Assembly (NCBI GenBank): GCA_019426215.1
Contig: CM033404.1
Coordinates: forward strand, 1,736,001 to 1,800,000
DNA from: Buddleja alternifolia
Lineage: Eukaryota; Streptophyta; Magnoliopsida; Lamiales; Scrophulariaceae
Direction of reading: 5' to 3'
Length of the DNA stretch: 64,000 nucleotides
Within the stretch, counting starts at the first letter, position 1. The number at the start of each line of letters is the position of its first letter. Below, piece by piece: positions 13,493 to 27,300 of this stretch. The position numbers and the translations under genes are program-made. The notes below the pieces were generated by a model. It made no database searches, was not told the origin of the DNA, and saw only the letters and a list, made by a program, of their open reading frames with translations.

Positions 13493-13686
13493 GGAAAAAT
13501 ACCGGAAAACACTTGTATACACCGAATTTTGGGCTCCATCCATACACTATATGGATGTGAAAAAGACACATTACTTACTATATAATTTTGAACTAAAAAA
13601 TAAGTGATGTGTTTTTTTTAATATCCATAGGGTGTATGGGTGAGATCCAAGACCCGGTCTATACAAGTGTTTCCGAAAATACCCAA
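13493..13686. mobile_element. Foldback MITE with ~62-bp inverted ends
   Basis: The left arm (ACACTTGTATACACCG to CCATACACTATATGGAT) pairs with the right arm read backwards (ACACTTGTATAGACCG to CCATACACCCTATGGAT). The arms are separated by about 60 bp. There is no ORF. The flanks show no convincing target duplication, so the superfamily is unassigned, although the shape resembles the MULE-type MITEs in this window. Confidence 0.65.
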
Positions 13687-14369
13687 CCATTTTACAGCAT
13701 ACAATTACAAATATGGGAAAGAATTGTAAAATAAGACAAAAATACCAAATATATCCTGATCATTTTATTTATAATTTGAATACAGATCATACTAAACACT
13801 TGGTTAACCCAATTAAGTTGACTTACAGAAATCACACAATTAATAGTTCATCGACATGCGTCGGCTGAGAGACAAATTTCCCCTTTAAATTTATAATCTT
13901 GTTCCATTTAATTAAACTACTGATATTATCATTTATAACTAAAAAAAATTACTCAGTCACTGATTGATGAAGCCTATCTAGTTGAAAACTTGAAATAATA
14001 AAGTAGAAGCTCCAATCTCCAACAACTGTACCAGTCCCACTATAATCGATCCAAAATTTAATTTCAAACTCGATTTGACTGAACCAAATATAATTCTAAA
14101 AAAAAAAGCGAGTTATATTAGTTATATAAGCCATAAGATTTTAAGGTAAGTGGATTACATTTAAGTTCGATCAATCATATTCAAAATTTTTCATTAATAT
14201 AGATTAGATACAAAATGAAAATTCTTGATTAATTGACCGATTTTGTGTGGATTTGGTTTAAGCATGTGTAACACCCAAATAATTGAAAAATATTAACAGA
14301 AGAAGAAGTTCAACAACTTGGCGGCAAGCTTTTGTGTGGGACTGTGGATGATAACATTATCTTCTCAAC

Positions 14370-14421
14370 ACCCCCACCAGCCACCCCCGCCCCCCCACCC
14401 CGCCCCGCCCCACCCCCACCC
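14370..14421. repeat. C-rich tract, G-quadruplex-capable on the minus strand
   Basis: A ~50-bp run consists of CCCCC-type blocks separated by A, G or AG. It has more than four G-runs on the minus strand within a short distance, which meets the simple quadruplex pattern. No gene is nearby. Confidence 0.7.
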
Positions 14422-16232
14422 AAAAAATAAAGGGAGAAAAAAAAAAGAAATAAAGACCTAAATTGAGTGATAGTGAGGGCATTTCCTGTCAAAAACAGTT
14501 TTGAAAAGTCTCTTTCACTAATTAATTTAATTGTACTTAATATGTGTTATTATTTAACCGATAGTCTGCATTAATTATTACGACTATTAATGCAAGTGGT
14601 AAATACATTTGACTTAGTCGAGAATTTTTATTTTCATGAATTCACTATAGTTATGGCTCAATTAACTCCACCAACTTTTCTACTCAATATTAATAGTGTA
14701 GTTAGAAAGGAGCGATAGAATTCCAAAGACAAAACTCCGTGTATAATAAACTCGAAGCAAGTCTCATTAAACATATATAGCATCACTAGACTATCCGGTT
14801 ACACTTATTTTCAGCTGAAATGGTGATATGGAAGGTGTATTAGCCACAAATGGTAACCTAATTATCATGTTGTTGTAACCATGACACATCGAGAGCAAAC
14901 GCGAACTTCAATGTCCGTATCGTACATTTGACTGGGTTTCATACCCTTGTTAGGATCAACGTGACCATTCCCATGGTTGAAAAAGTTTTTTTTTTTTAGT
15001 GAATCAGTTACTTGATGCAATTTATGAGTATCAAAAGGAAACAATTTACAACAAACTGACGACTATTATAATCAATCCAGATAACTACTTAAAAATTAGA
15101 GTATTACAAGAATTAGACTTCATTGATTCATGCTTATATTTCAACAATTTCATTGCCAATAAAATAACTACTATTACTACATTTATGTTACTATAGAGTC
15201 ACACATGTATAACTCAAGACCTTTAATATCTTAGGATATCAACTTCCTGAATAAAGTTGGAATTCATCCGTTCATGTTTCTATTTCAACAATTAGACTCT
15301 TTTTTTGGGTCTAAACCACAGGTATCATTTAACCATATTGGGCCAACGTAATCCTGTTTGCATTGGGTAGGCCTACAAAGGGGGTAAAATGCTCTTAATT
15401 AGAAGAACTCCATCCACAATGAATCGAACGATCAACAATTAGACTATGAGGTTGAATTCTTCCAAAATTCATATTCAACAGATCCAGCTCAATGGCACCT
15501 CAAAAGTTTTGGATTGAGCATCTTTCAAACCACTTCTCCACAAAATGGCCCAAACAGAAAGCCCAACAATAACAGAAAAAGCCCAACAATCCGTACTGAA
15601 CAGCTCATGCTCTCTTGTGTTAGCATTTGGGCTTTCACTTAAAACACATTCGTATCTGTTTCACATGATTGGTTCTAATGCACGCTTACTAGTTTCTTAT
15701 TTTAAATTCCAGAAGAAGGAGAATATTGACCCAATAAATTAGGGTCGATAATTTCTAATAATGAATTACACCAATTCTATAAATTTGATTTTTAATAAGT
15801 AGAGAAAAATTACAATATATAACAATCGATAGCTTAAAATTAAACTCAAAACTTTTCACGCGTGGAAGCTGATACCATTATAATAACAAACCCTGTCAGA
15901 CTATTTTCTTATTTAGACTAATAATAATGCTCGGTTAAAACAACGAGAAAAAGAAAAAAGGGAAATAAAAAGCCCTTTTCTTCTTTTCTTTTTTTTTTTT
16001 TCCAAAAAGTTCACCTCAAAATTGAGAAAGAGCCATTTATTCAAAATCGCTAATCTGAAATCAGATCAATTTCATTTCGACGAGCGACGAATCCTGAAAC
16101 GATCTTCACTTCAAGACCTAATCTCCTCTTGTTTTCTTCAGAGAAGCACAAAGTCTGACTGTATTTCTGTATATATATACGCACATATATATATATACAC
16201 TCACGAATCGAACGCTGTTGATAAATTCGTGA

Positions 16233-19200
16233 ATGGAAGCCATCAGAAAACAAGCATCCAGACTCCGAGAACAGGTCGCCAGGCAACAGCAGGTACTCTC
16301 TCTTCGCATATACATGAATTTTGAATTAGGATTTGTAGGTGAATTCAATCTGATCGGTGACAGCTCGTTGATTGAGATCTGCTTGAATTATTGACTATTT
16401 CGAGATATTTCTAGCCTCTAGTTGAAATTTATTGCTATTCTTCGTGCATTTGGATTTGAAATTCAGCTGTATTGTTTGTGTGTATAATCGCCTTGATTAT
16501 GTCTTGTAATGTAGCTTAATTTCGTGTTGTTTGGATGAAATTAGGAAGTCTGAACCTAACCAATTGAATGACCGAGTTGAAATTTAAACGCAAAATTTAC
16601 CTAATTTCACTGCTAATTTGTGCGTGGTCTGTCTGTGTTTTGATGCCTGCGACTTAGATTTGGTTTATTAATTGAGAAAACAAATCCTCTTACGCATGTG
16701 AAAGCTCAATTAGTTAATTAAGTGTATGTTGTGTTGTTTTAAATTGATTTCTCCTTTTTCCTTTTGTTTAACTTACTCTATTTAACTGTAATTGTTTGGT
16801 ATCTGAAAAAGTAGCTCGATATTGTTGAGTTCGTTTCAGGCTGTTCTGAAGCAGTTCGGTGCATATGGAGGTTCAGATGGTGTCACGACTGATGATGCGG
16901 AGCTCCAGCAGCACCAGAAACTTGAAAAGCTATACATATCTACTCGTGCTGCCAAGGTCAATTTTCCTTGGTCAAAGCTTACTTACAGTCATTTTGCACA
17001 TCCGTGTGGCAGTCATGACTATACGCATAATGCACCACGTGCACAAACATTCAAAACCTAATCAACTACTGAGCCTATGAACTCTCTGCATCCTTCAGTA
17101 GCTTTCTTTAATTTTTCAAGAAATTATGCCTTAGTTATGCATTTTTTTATACCGTCTGGTTGCAATCTGTCCTTTTCTTCTACTCTTCAGCATTTCCAAA
17201 GGGACATCGTTCGTGGTGTTGAAGGCTATATAGTTACGGGGTCCAAACAAGTTGAAATAGGTTAGGCGCCAAAGACTAAATCATTTTTGTCTTTTAATTG
17301 TATTTCTATCAAGTATCATGTTGTTGATTCCTCGATACATTTCACTTTTCTTTCAGGAACTAAATTGTCAGAGGATAGCAGGAAGTATGGTGTTGAAAAT
17401 ACGTGTACCAGCGGCAGTACCTTATCAAAAGCTGCATCAAGTTTTGCACGAGCACGAGCTCAAATGGAGAAAGAACGTGGAAATCTGTTGAAAGCCTTTG
17501 GCACACAGGTCGTAATTTTGCTCCCCAGCATCTCTGGAATTTTGATTCATTATTGTCATCCTAGAATTTGTATTCTGATTAAAACTGGGGGCATTTATGT
17601 TGAATGGCTACTTACCGCAGGCTAAAGCGAACTTTCCGCATTTAAATTCTTTATGAATAATATTGGGCATATGTGTGTCTACTGCAGTTTCATACTTAAT
17701 GGAGATATAATTTCCTTCATCTATCTTGGCAATGTGATTGAGATCATCACTGATTACAGATTTGATCCTATTTTAATATTGCTCTAACTAGATCAGTGAT
17801 GAATTTGCATCTTTAAGAAATTTCTTCATTAGAAGATAATGTGGATGTTGCTCAGGTTAACTCCTGAATTTAGTGAGGGGAAATTTATAGAAATTTTGTG
17901 AAGCATCTATTTATCTGTTTAACAATTTGATTACGCTTCAATATTAGGTGACAGTAGCTTGAAAATCCTTTTATGACCCGTCTAGCTGAAGGCCTTGAAG
18001 TGAAATTATTATTCGGCTCAGTAGGAGATTCGTTACTAATCTTAATGTCACTATCTCTGTCATCAATGAATTATTCAAACTTTTATGCAAGCTATCTATG
18101 GTATTATAAATTGTTCTGTCAGTGAAATGGTCTGACTTATCTTGTACTAGGTGGCGGAACCATTGAGAGCTATGGTAATGGGAGCTCCTTTGGAGGATGC
18201 TCGTCATCTCGCTCAAAGATATGATAGGATGCGGCAAGAAGCGGAAACTCAGGTACTTGGATATTGTCAGATTGTTTCAGTAGTAATAACTTGACGCCAA
18301 AAGTATTGTAAATTGCCTCTATCTCATTAATTTTAAGATATTGGTAGCTGATTGGACTGTGTCACCCATCACCAGCTGTTTTTACTGAATTTTTGAACCT
18401 AGATAGGCTGTTGAAGTTGCAAGAAGACAAGCAAAAGTAAGAGAAGGAACTGCCCATCCCGACATGGCTTTTAAACTCGAGGCAGCTGAAGCTAAATTGC
18501 AAGATCTGAAGTCCAACGTGGCCACACTGGGAAAAGAAGCTGCTTCAGCTATGGCTGCTGTTGAAGGTCAACAACAAAGGTTGACACTGCAACGACTAAT
18601 AGCAATGGTAGTGCCTTCTTCTTTAAGTATGATGGAATAAAAAGTTCCAAAACCAGTCATAAAAGCCGTCCTTAATTTATCTATACTCTGTGTTCAAGGT
18701 TGAAGCTGAACGTGCTTATCATCAGCGAGTTCTTCAAATACTTGATCTGCTGGAAGGCGAGGTAGGTCTAATGTTTTGATCTGTTATTTATTAGCAAATG
18801 CCTATTTCATTTCGTCGTTTTTAAGTTTCAGAATCTTAAACATAAACAATTTTTGTATTGTTCAGATGATGTCTGAGCGCCAACGAATTGAAGCAGCTCC
18901 CCCTCCAAGCATGGAGAGTATGCCTACACCTCCATCATATGAAGAAGTAAATGGTATATCTACTTCACCAGTGCAGAATGGATCAACCGATAGCATGGGC
19001 TACTTTCTTGGGGAGGTAAGTAGACGACTAATTGAGGTGGTATGTGAGAGAAACTATCACTGCCAGCACTTGATGATAGCTGTTTAATTCTTTTTCATTG
19101 TCCATTGCTTCTACAACAGGTCGTGTTCTCGTATCAAGCTGAATCCGATGTGGAGCTTAATTTGTCAGTTGGAGACTATGTGGTCGTTCGAAAGGTTTGC

Positions 19201-20144
19201 TTTTGATTGAGTATCACTCTGTCAATTAACTTTGACGATATTTTATTTTTACTAATAATATATAGTTTTGCCTAGTACTTTTAGTCAGAATACAACTTAG
19301 CAAGTCATAAACCACACTTTTCTTGCTTCCAGTGGATAAAACTAGGTGACCACATTTTTGTGTGCAATTATAAGCTTGTCTAACCTCTTCTCCAATCTGA
19401 GTTGAATACCTATTCTAAAGGCATATACTGTGCTGTACCAATTTTTTTTGGTTTACCTCCTATAATATCAGGAGTTTTAAGAGTTGTTGTGCCGACTCGT
19501 CAATTTTTTTCCTCCTATTTATAGACGCAAAATTTACTTAGTTTGGCGTATAGTAGAAGAATTTCTAACATAAAACTTTAACACAAAGATATCCTCAAAT
19601 GGTAGATACGGATGCATTGTGTATGCAAGTACCAACAAATGTCAATAAACACATGGTTCTGAAATATGATGTTTGGTTTCGGGTGATCAAATATTTATTC
19701 ATACAGTTAATGATGTATATTAATGTGCGTACAAATGCACACGAATATAAAGAATAATTATACTCCTATGCCCTAAACGGAATCAGTGGTTTGACACAAA
19801 CCACACTTGGTGAGTGCATAAACTATGTTTAATTTTATTCCTCTATTTTTCACTCTGAGCTTTGTTTGGGTATATTTACCCGTTGAAATCTTTGGTTGCT
19901 ATTAAAGTTGTAATGTTCATTTCTATCTCCTGTCATGGCTGGATTTTCATTGAACCCATTGATGGCTATCTTTCGAAATTATAATGCTTGCTGATAGAGA
20001 ATGAACTATCTTCTCTTTCCATTCAAGGTTTCAAACAATGGCTGGGCAGAAGGTGAATGCAAAGGTAAAGCAGGTTGGTTCCCATTTGGATACGTTGAGA
20101 GACGCGACCGTGTTCTTGCAAGCAAGGTAGCTGAAGTTTTTTGA
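16233..20144 (+). CDS. SH3P2: SH3 domain-containing protein, SH3P2-like (BAR-like + SH3)
   Basis: Ten exons join in frame: 16233-16292, 16840-16956, 17191-17260, 17357-17508, 18151-18252, 18407-18607, 18699-18761, 18866-19015, 19120-19194 and 20028-20144. They give 368 aa. Residues 1-255 form the helical BAR-like module (MEAIRKQASRLREQVARQQQ start, HFQRDIVRGVEGYIVTGSKQ, EPLRAMVMGAPLEDARHLAQ). A Pro-rich linker follows (about 265-282). The C-terminal SH3 domain (about 302-360) includes DYVVVRK and GWAEGECKGKAGWFPFGYVE, with the expected ALYDY-like strand, Trp and Pro positions. Arabidopsis SH3P1-3 work in clathrin-coated vesicle traffic, cell-plate formation and autophagosome formation; this function is inferred from family. 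The length matches the family (about 369 aa). The gene is convergent with squalene synthase. Confidence 0.95.
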
Positions 20145-21354
20145 ACTATTGATATTGTTTTGGGTTTCAACATACGCTTGTTTGTATTTGTGTATCGTCT
20201 TGGATATGTAGACACATTCAGATATTGTCTATACAGGAAGGAGTACTTTCCAGCTCCCTTTTGTTATATATTATCCTTCCCAATTTTGCAGATTGATTTG
20301 TTACCTGCTATTTTCTTTTGTTACGTTTTGTGGAAACATTTTGTTTTATAAGTCTGTTGAAAATTTACCGAGTTCAGCTTCTTTCTCTCCATTTACTAAC
20401 TTATTTGACATTGTTCAGTACGGTCGTTTAGGATGTAGCCTGCCATGAGTGTCTATTTCGTCATTTTCTTGAAGAAATAATAGATTAAGGCGAAATTAGC
20501 TATTTATTGTTCTGCGATATTCGCAATTTGTTGTATAGTTTTCTGCATTTAGATGAAATCTTATTTCCTTTAATTTTTTGTAGGATAAGTTTTGCATTAT
20601 CTTGTTTATTTATTTCTTTGTTGGCTCGCGAATCGACGGATAAAAAATTAAAAGATATTTATTTAATACACACACATATATATTATTTACTAATACATAT
20701 TAAATATTATGTGTATATATATTATTGCATATTTATATTTTATTGGAGTTCCAAGCTTGAGTTGAGCAATTTCAACAAGCTTGCCTTGTGTGCATCCCCA
20801 CAACCATGGGTCATCTACTCATTGCATTCCAAAATAAATATAGAGAAAAGGAAAAATAAAACATTTAACAAGTTCACTGATTATTAATTTTTCAATCATA
20901 TCTTTCTACTATATGGTTTCTTTTAGTTCTATCAAAATTCTCACCAAAAGATTGAGAAGATTATTACAAATGCAATTAAAATCTAAACTATAAGATTTAA
21001 GTGTTTGCGTAATCCTTTACTTTTCAAATGTCAAAGGTGAAAAAATCGCAGAAAGAATAATAACTAACAATAATAGCATCCAGAACTTCAGAAAAGGAAA
21101 TACAAATTGCATAGACATGTAAATTGCACTCCGGCAAAAACTGAATACAAGTATCTGTAAAGGTACAAATTACACATCCATTTGGCTTTACAATATGACA
21201 AACTGCATTCCTGGCTTGTACACTACAGACGTACATGCCAAGATATAGCAATATACACAACAGCAAAACATGAAAACTCTAATTAGATTATTTTTGTAAC
21301 ATAAATAATACCGAGTGTGTTCTCACTAGCTTCGCTGCTTCGATAAACCGTCAA
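20145..21354. other. Convergent intergenic region between SH3P2-like and squalene synthase genes
   Basis: This 1.2-kb AT-rich spacer must hold both 3' UTRs. A TA/CA-rich stretch lies at about 20660-20740. ORFs here (20507 and 21024) lack family similarity. Confidence 0.5.
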
Positions 21355-24300
21355 TCCTGTGATTATGGAGAGTGCAGTATGAGAGAAAATTCACAACCTT
21401 TTTCAATATTTTTTATTTTATTTTTCTTAAAACAAACAAACTCACATATATAAGCTGGTCGGCCTGCTGACATGTATGCGAGAAGAATAGCCAGTATGAT
21501 GAAGATGACAATAATCTGCATGTAAATGTCATCATGTCAGAAAATTAACATAAAATTACTTCTTCAGTAAGAAATTTGTAACGAGGTTTTCAACACTTAC
21601 CGTAGTTGAATTGTATTGGGGGTTGCTACGAATAATATAAGATTTCCTGGTGGAAAAGGAAAATGTTACAAAATTGATAACAAGAAAAATAATACTATAT
21701 GAGAAGTTGACAAAGGTGAACTACAACCTTTGATTTAAGGTTCCCGAGTCCCTGCAAAGTTTCAAGATCACTTCTAGCCTTTCCTTCGTTTTTTTAGCGT
21801 TAGGATCATTATCGTCAACCTAAAAAGTTCAGAAAGGCATCAGGCTTTTATCAAAACATGATAAGAAGAAAAATTTGAGGTCCAAAAATAGCATAAATGA
21901 TGGGACGTCGCTTTATAGTGTGATAAATTTAGGAATGTAGGAATAGATTGATGGGAATGAGTAACTTAATGTTTTTGAGAAATTATAACTTATAAGACCA
22001 CCGGTTTCAGTTGAAATGCTGGGATAAATAGTAAAAATGAGGATCCTAAAATTTGCACTTCACAATTTCACATAGCATTGATTAAGATGTAAAATAACAG
22101 AAACCGTTTCTTTAAGATCATATGACTCGATAAACCAATTTATGTGGTGGCATCGTATATGGGAAAATTGTGTTCACACAGAAAAAGTTGGACTACAATA
22201 AAGCATCACCACGTTGGTGCAAATTCTTTGCCAGCCAAAGTGGCTTGTTGGGTCTGAGGAAGTATCATACCTTAGATTTTAGCATACGAGAAAAATCATA
22301 GAAAGCTCCATACACATCCGAGATTGTTTTAGTCCGGTCAATAACTTTAGCAGTAAGACCTAGGAAAAAGAAACATAAAATACAAATAGTTAGAATCTTC
22401 TGTCGATTTAATGAAACATAGAGTCGACAATATGCAACCTAGGAAGATGAATTTTCTAAAGCTAAACCATAATCTGAACTAATATCATCTTTACTGAGAA
22501 AAAACTTTTATATAGTATTTAATCCACTTCCCACTTCACATAAATTATCAGCGATTACTTAATAAAATTATTTAAAGGGTTATTAATTAAGAAGCATATC
22601 AGCATCTGATCTTGTATCAAGGACCAATTTGGGGGGGATGTGATCATCAGAAAAGTGCAGGCCGACAAAAAGCTATTCAAGATCCAGTTTCATGGAAATC
22701 TCTCACTCATGCCTATTAAATTTATGTTATTTGATACTTATTTCTTTCTTGACCACATTAGTCTTTGTGCCACTTTGACTGGATAAAAGGCACCTCTCTC
22801 CTTAAAACTAAGATCAAGTTTCTTAATGCCCATGTGCACATATACAGACAAGACCAATAGAGCTAAGAAATAAACAAAGAAACCATGCTCTAGCTATCAA
22901 TCAAAATGTATAATTTATATGTATACAGAAAGAGGAGATCAAGAATGTTCGTCTTACCACGTCTCAGCTTCACAACACCACGGAAGACTTCAATATTGTT
23001 GTAGCACAAAGCTAATGTCCCTATTGCCATGATCTGGTAGTATTAGGAAGAAGCAAAATTAGTATTATCTGATAATATATAATCAATTGCTAAGCAACAT
23101 TAGAACTAGTCATTGATGTAATGAGGATGTCCCCCCCCAAACCAGCTCTAAAAAGGAAGTCATTATGGTCTAAATTTCCTCCACTCAAAATTAGGGCAGA
23201 AGAACATAGTTCCGGAACAGTGTCAAAAAATTGAATGAAACAATTCAGTACAGAAACTTAGACATATATGCAGAAGGGAAAACTTTGAGACTAATCTAGC
23301 TCTTGCAACCACCACCATCATAAAGAGAATGTTACTTGAAGGGTTTCTAAACAAAAATTGCTTAGCAGTTGAAAAGGCTAAAATATGTGAAAAAATAGAA
23401 TAAAGTTATATACCTGCGGAATTGCACAAAAACGAAAGATAGCTGGATCTCGCAAATCAGACATGTACTTCAGGCAGTCTTCTACATGCTTTAAAGCATT
23501 TGTGACCATGTCATTCAGGCACTGCACTGCCTTAACTGAGTTTTCCTCGTATTTTAAGTCCTGTGAACATAAAAACAAATTAACTGTCAAGAAAAGAATT
23601 TGCACATTAAACTCATATCCTTTAAGCAACTTGACTATTGGAAAGATGTCTTGAATTTAAGAGGGAAGGAACTGTACCTCAAGTTTGTTAACATATTTAC
23701 TCCAAATTTGACGAGGCCAGAACATACGTGATTTTGGTATCTCATTGATATCCTCCAGATAATCTCTGATAATATTTGTCTTCTGCATTATTGCAAATAA
23801 ATAAGACAGCTGTTATAGTTTAAACGGCGAAGATCTCTAAGGTTAGTGCTGCACTTATTGCTACACAATGGAATCAGAACCTGAAGAAATAAGCCCATTG
23901 AGTTGGAGATAGCATCTGAAGCCATATCTTCTTTTCCAGAAGCATGAAACAGCTTTGACAAACCTAATCCGACAAGTCCAGCCACATAGTGGCAATATTC
24001 ATCGTAATCATCAACTGTTTCAACCTGGCAACAGAGAAACGTCGTAAGTAACACTATCCATTTCTATGGAGTACACGTTGTATTTTCTGTCTGAGAGCGC
24101 TTCATAGAGATTCTCAATTCACAATGTTCTGGTTATATGTGATGGCAAGAGAAAAAGGTATTAATTTAGTTCTTAATCGTGCAACCCAGAGGAAATGTTG
24201 ATGTGTAGCAATCAAATTGATTATTAGATACGAATCTCTAGATTTCATTAAAAGCTACTTCAAGAGCCGGGTAACACTTAGTTTTGCCAGAGCACTGAGA

Positions 24301-27300
24301 AACTGCCTCTGGCATGAATATCTCTAGCATACCTCCTTGCAAATAAATTTTGCCATTCCCGCACCCATTCTCATGGTAATATCCTCAATCGCCTCCTGAT
24401 AACTGCAGAAGGGGATGAAAATTATTATTCATGCACAGAGGACTACATATTATATACATCGAAGTAGTTGTGGGCCAAAATAACTCCAACAACCATAATA
24501 CTGAGAACTAGGAGCAGACATTTACCAGACCAACAAAGCCTGGCCTTGTTTAAGACAAGTTCTTTTAAAAGTTTTTGCTTCTTGTACAAACATTTGTAAA
24601 CAGAATTAGACACCAAAATCTAGCCAAAATGTTTTCACTAATTTGGCAGCATAATGTTAGGGGCAACAATGAAACTTTTCTATATTAGACTATCTACTTG
24701 AAGTTGATCAAATGCAGATTTGGTGGTTCAAAGATATTAACCGGGTGAAAACTAGGACAATCGGAGGGATGCAATATAAGAAGTCAATTCGAGGAAAGGC
24801 ACCAAGAAGTGCCTTAGTACCAATTAGATATGAATAATCAAATAAATAGGAAAGTGAAAATACTACTTTTACTTTTTCCCAAACACGCATTCCTTCTTTT
24901 CCACGAATAATTTTTAAAACTTCAGTTGCTATTTATGCATTTTTTTTAAAAGAAAATCGGAACCTTTTGTCAATTTGTCCAGATTCCACGCATTATCCAT
25001 AGTTATGGCAGTACATGGATCATCTCTACTTGAATCCATTAAGAGACATTGGTGTTCTACTAGATTACCCATCTAATGTGCTGTTAAGCTGACCACTCCC
25101 TGTAAGTTTAAGTCTATTTCCAGTCCATATACTTTTCCGAAAACTGGCACATCTGATCGGGCTACATTCAGTCACCACTTTTTGGCTAACTTTCAATCCA
25201 TTTGTCATAAGACGCCTAAGAATTTAACTTGGCCTAATGCCCTTTCCAGTCTCAGATATAGTAAAATATCATTTGCAAAAGCGTAGAGAATAAGTCTTGA
25301 TCTTGTATAACCTAGCTCAACTCATCCATAGATAAATCACGACCAAATAATTCTTAAAAGGCACATCTACAGAGATGAATCTTAACATTCATTTAGTTTT
25401 TACCAACATCATGAATAATGTGATAGTGACGGATAAAATAATTGCAAGTTAAGAAAATACCCCCGTGCAAGCTCCAGAAAAGCAGTAGAAACGTGATGGA
25501 ACTCGTCCATGAGAACTTTGTAGTCCTTTGTACCACCTGTAAGGAGAAGTATAAAAGATTTAGACATATCTAGAGCATCCTTACGTCAGACAACAAAATT
25601 TTTTACTATCATATCACCCTTGAAAATAATGATGGTGGATCGGTCACCACAACTACAACAATAACAATAAAATTCAATAAAAGGATTTGAAATAATGGAA
25701 ATTCTAGTATAACTTGTTCAGCTATCCAAATATAAGGGATCAATAGTACTACGATCTCAATCAAATTGAACATCCAATCGGCGTAATTGACAAGTAAAAT
25801 TGACTATTCCTTATACAATATAGCAGAGTTGGTTAATGAAACATAGAAAATGCTATGATTTTGAAAATTTATACATCATTGCAATAAATTTAATATCACA
25901 GCTTAATGATGAATATAAACCATTTAATATAGTAGCATGACAAACTAGACATTCAGACACGGATATTAGTAAAATAGTATATTGTTTGTCAAGCCATAAG
26001 GAATCAATGACTAGTGAAGTTTGACTCGACTTAGTATTATGGGTGACTATAGTAGTGAATGCTGTCCAATTGAGCTTCTGAACAGATCTTTTCTTAATGT
26101 CCAGGACTGGTAGGGTACTTAAATCTTTAATTGACAACTTAATTGTCATCTCATCTTCGATGGTAATGGCAACAAATTGTCAGCATGTAATTCAGAAAAT
26201 ATATCAATGAGTCAAGGTACCCAAGGCAAAAATCTCAGTATGAAGTCTCTGGACCAAAATGTAGGGTCACGATTTATGCCCAAATTACTCTCTAAGGCTG
26301 TAACAATCAAACTAACACAAAGGTTAGTCCTTAAGGAGTTGCACTTCGTGCAAATGGCAGAGTTGGTAAGTGTGAATATATGCTAGTATATGTTTCATTT
26401 TCATTCTTTCTTTTCCCTTTTATGAACAGATGTATAAAGAGCCAAGAGTTACAGTTCTTTTGGCTAGTGACCAGGAATCATAGCAAGCTTTGCAAGCCTC
26501 GTCAGACTCAATCCTTAGCTTCTCCAATCATTTAGACTAGTAAGACGACGGTAGTTACAAAATGCGAATGAGCGCTTACAGACTTAATAGTGTCCTTCAA
26601 TGTGTATAATCAGAGAGCTGATAAACGCAACGAGTACCAAGTATACAAAAAGGCAGAACTTGAAAACTCACATGCAAAATGCCATTCACGGTCATATATG
26701 TGTTGATGGAAAGCCATCAGGATAGGTACTTTGACCTCTGTTGCTATGCTTGTATCATCCTCTGCCAAAATAAGAGTCATAAAATAGTAATTTTGATTGT
26801 CAGGGTGAAAAAGCAATAATCTGTAACACCACGTCTGAAAGGTGATCAAAATGAACAAATGAAATTTTACATCCTTGAGTAATGCCTTATGAAAATAGAA
26901 AGTGACATAACGTTCTGTTTGTGTAAAGCTAACATAATCTTCAAGTAATGCGCATCAAGTCTTAGTTCCTCTTCAAAGTACATTTCGATCCATGCTTTCT
27001 ACCATTCGACTAAACTAAAGAATTTATAAAGTAGAACAAGAAGAAAATAGGCATAGTATCTTAGTAGAAAGGTCTATCTAAATGTTCAACCTTATAACGA
27101 GCCATAACATATCAGACGTTCACAACATATTGAAATAATTTCTATGAATAATGGCAGATGAGTCATTTTCGAGAAACATTTCCAGTGACACCTCCTGTTC
27201 AAATAGGGAATGACAATGATAAAAGGAAGAAAAAATCATTAATCGGATAGCTTACCAACAGTGTCAAGCGCTCGAAGAACCAAATAGAAAATGCATATCT

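Larger units (their letters stand above)
8850..16232. other. Large gene-free interval with mobile-element debris
   Basis: No protein-coding gene is recognised. Separately listed contents are a foldback MITE (9969-10135), a tandem duplication (11100-11263), a Helitron-like element (11584-11957), microsatellites (12187-12243), a foldback MITE (13493-13686) and a C-rich tract (14370-14421). The last ~200 bases contain the pyrimidine-rich leader of the SH3P2-like gene, with a TA-rich run at 16170-16198. Confidence 0.5.

Noticed and set aside
15298..15440. Possible minus-strand SINE or tRNA-like sequence (GAATCGAAC near 15422, T-run at 15300)
   Set aside because: No clear A-box, no target duplication and no second copy in the window.
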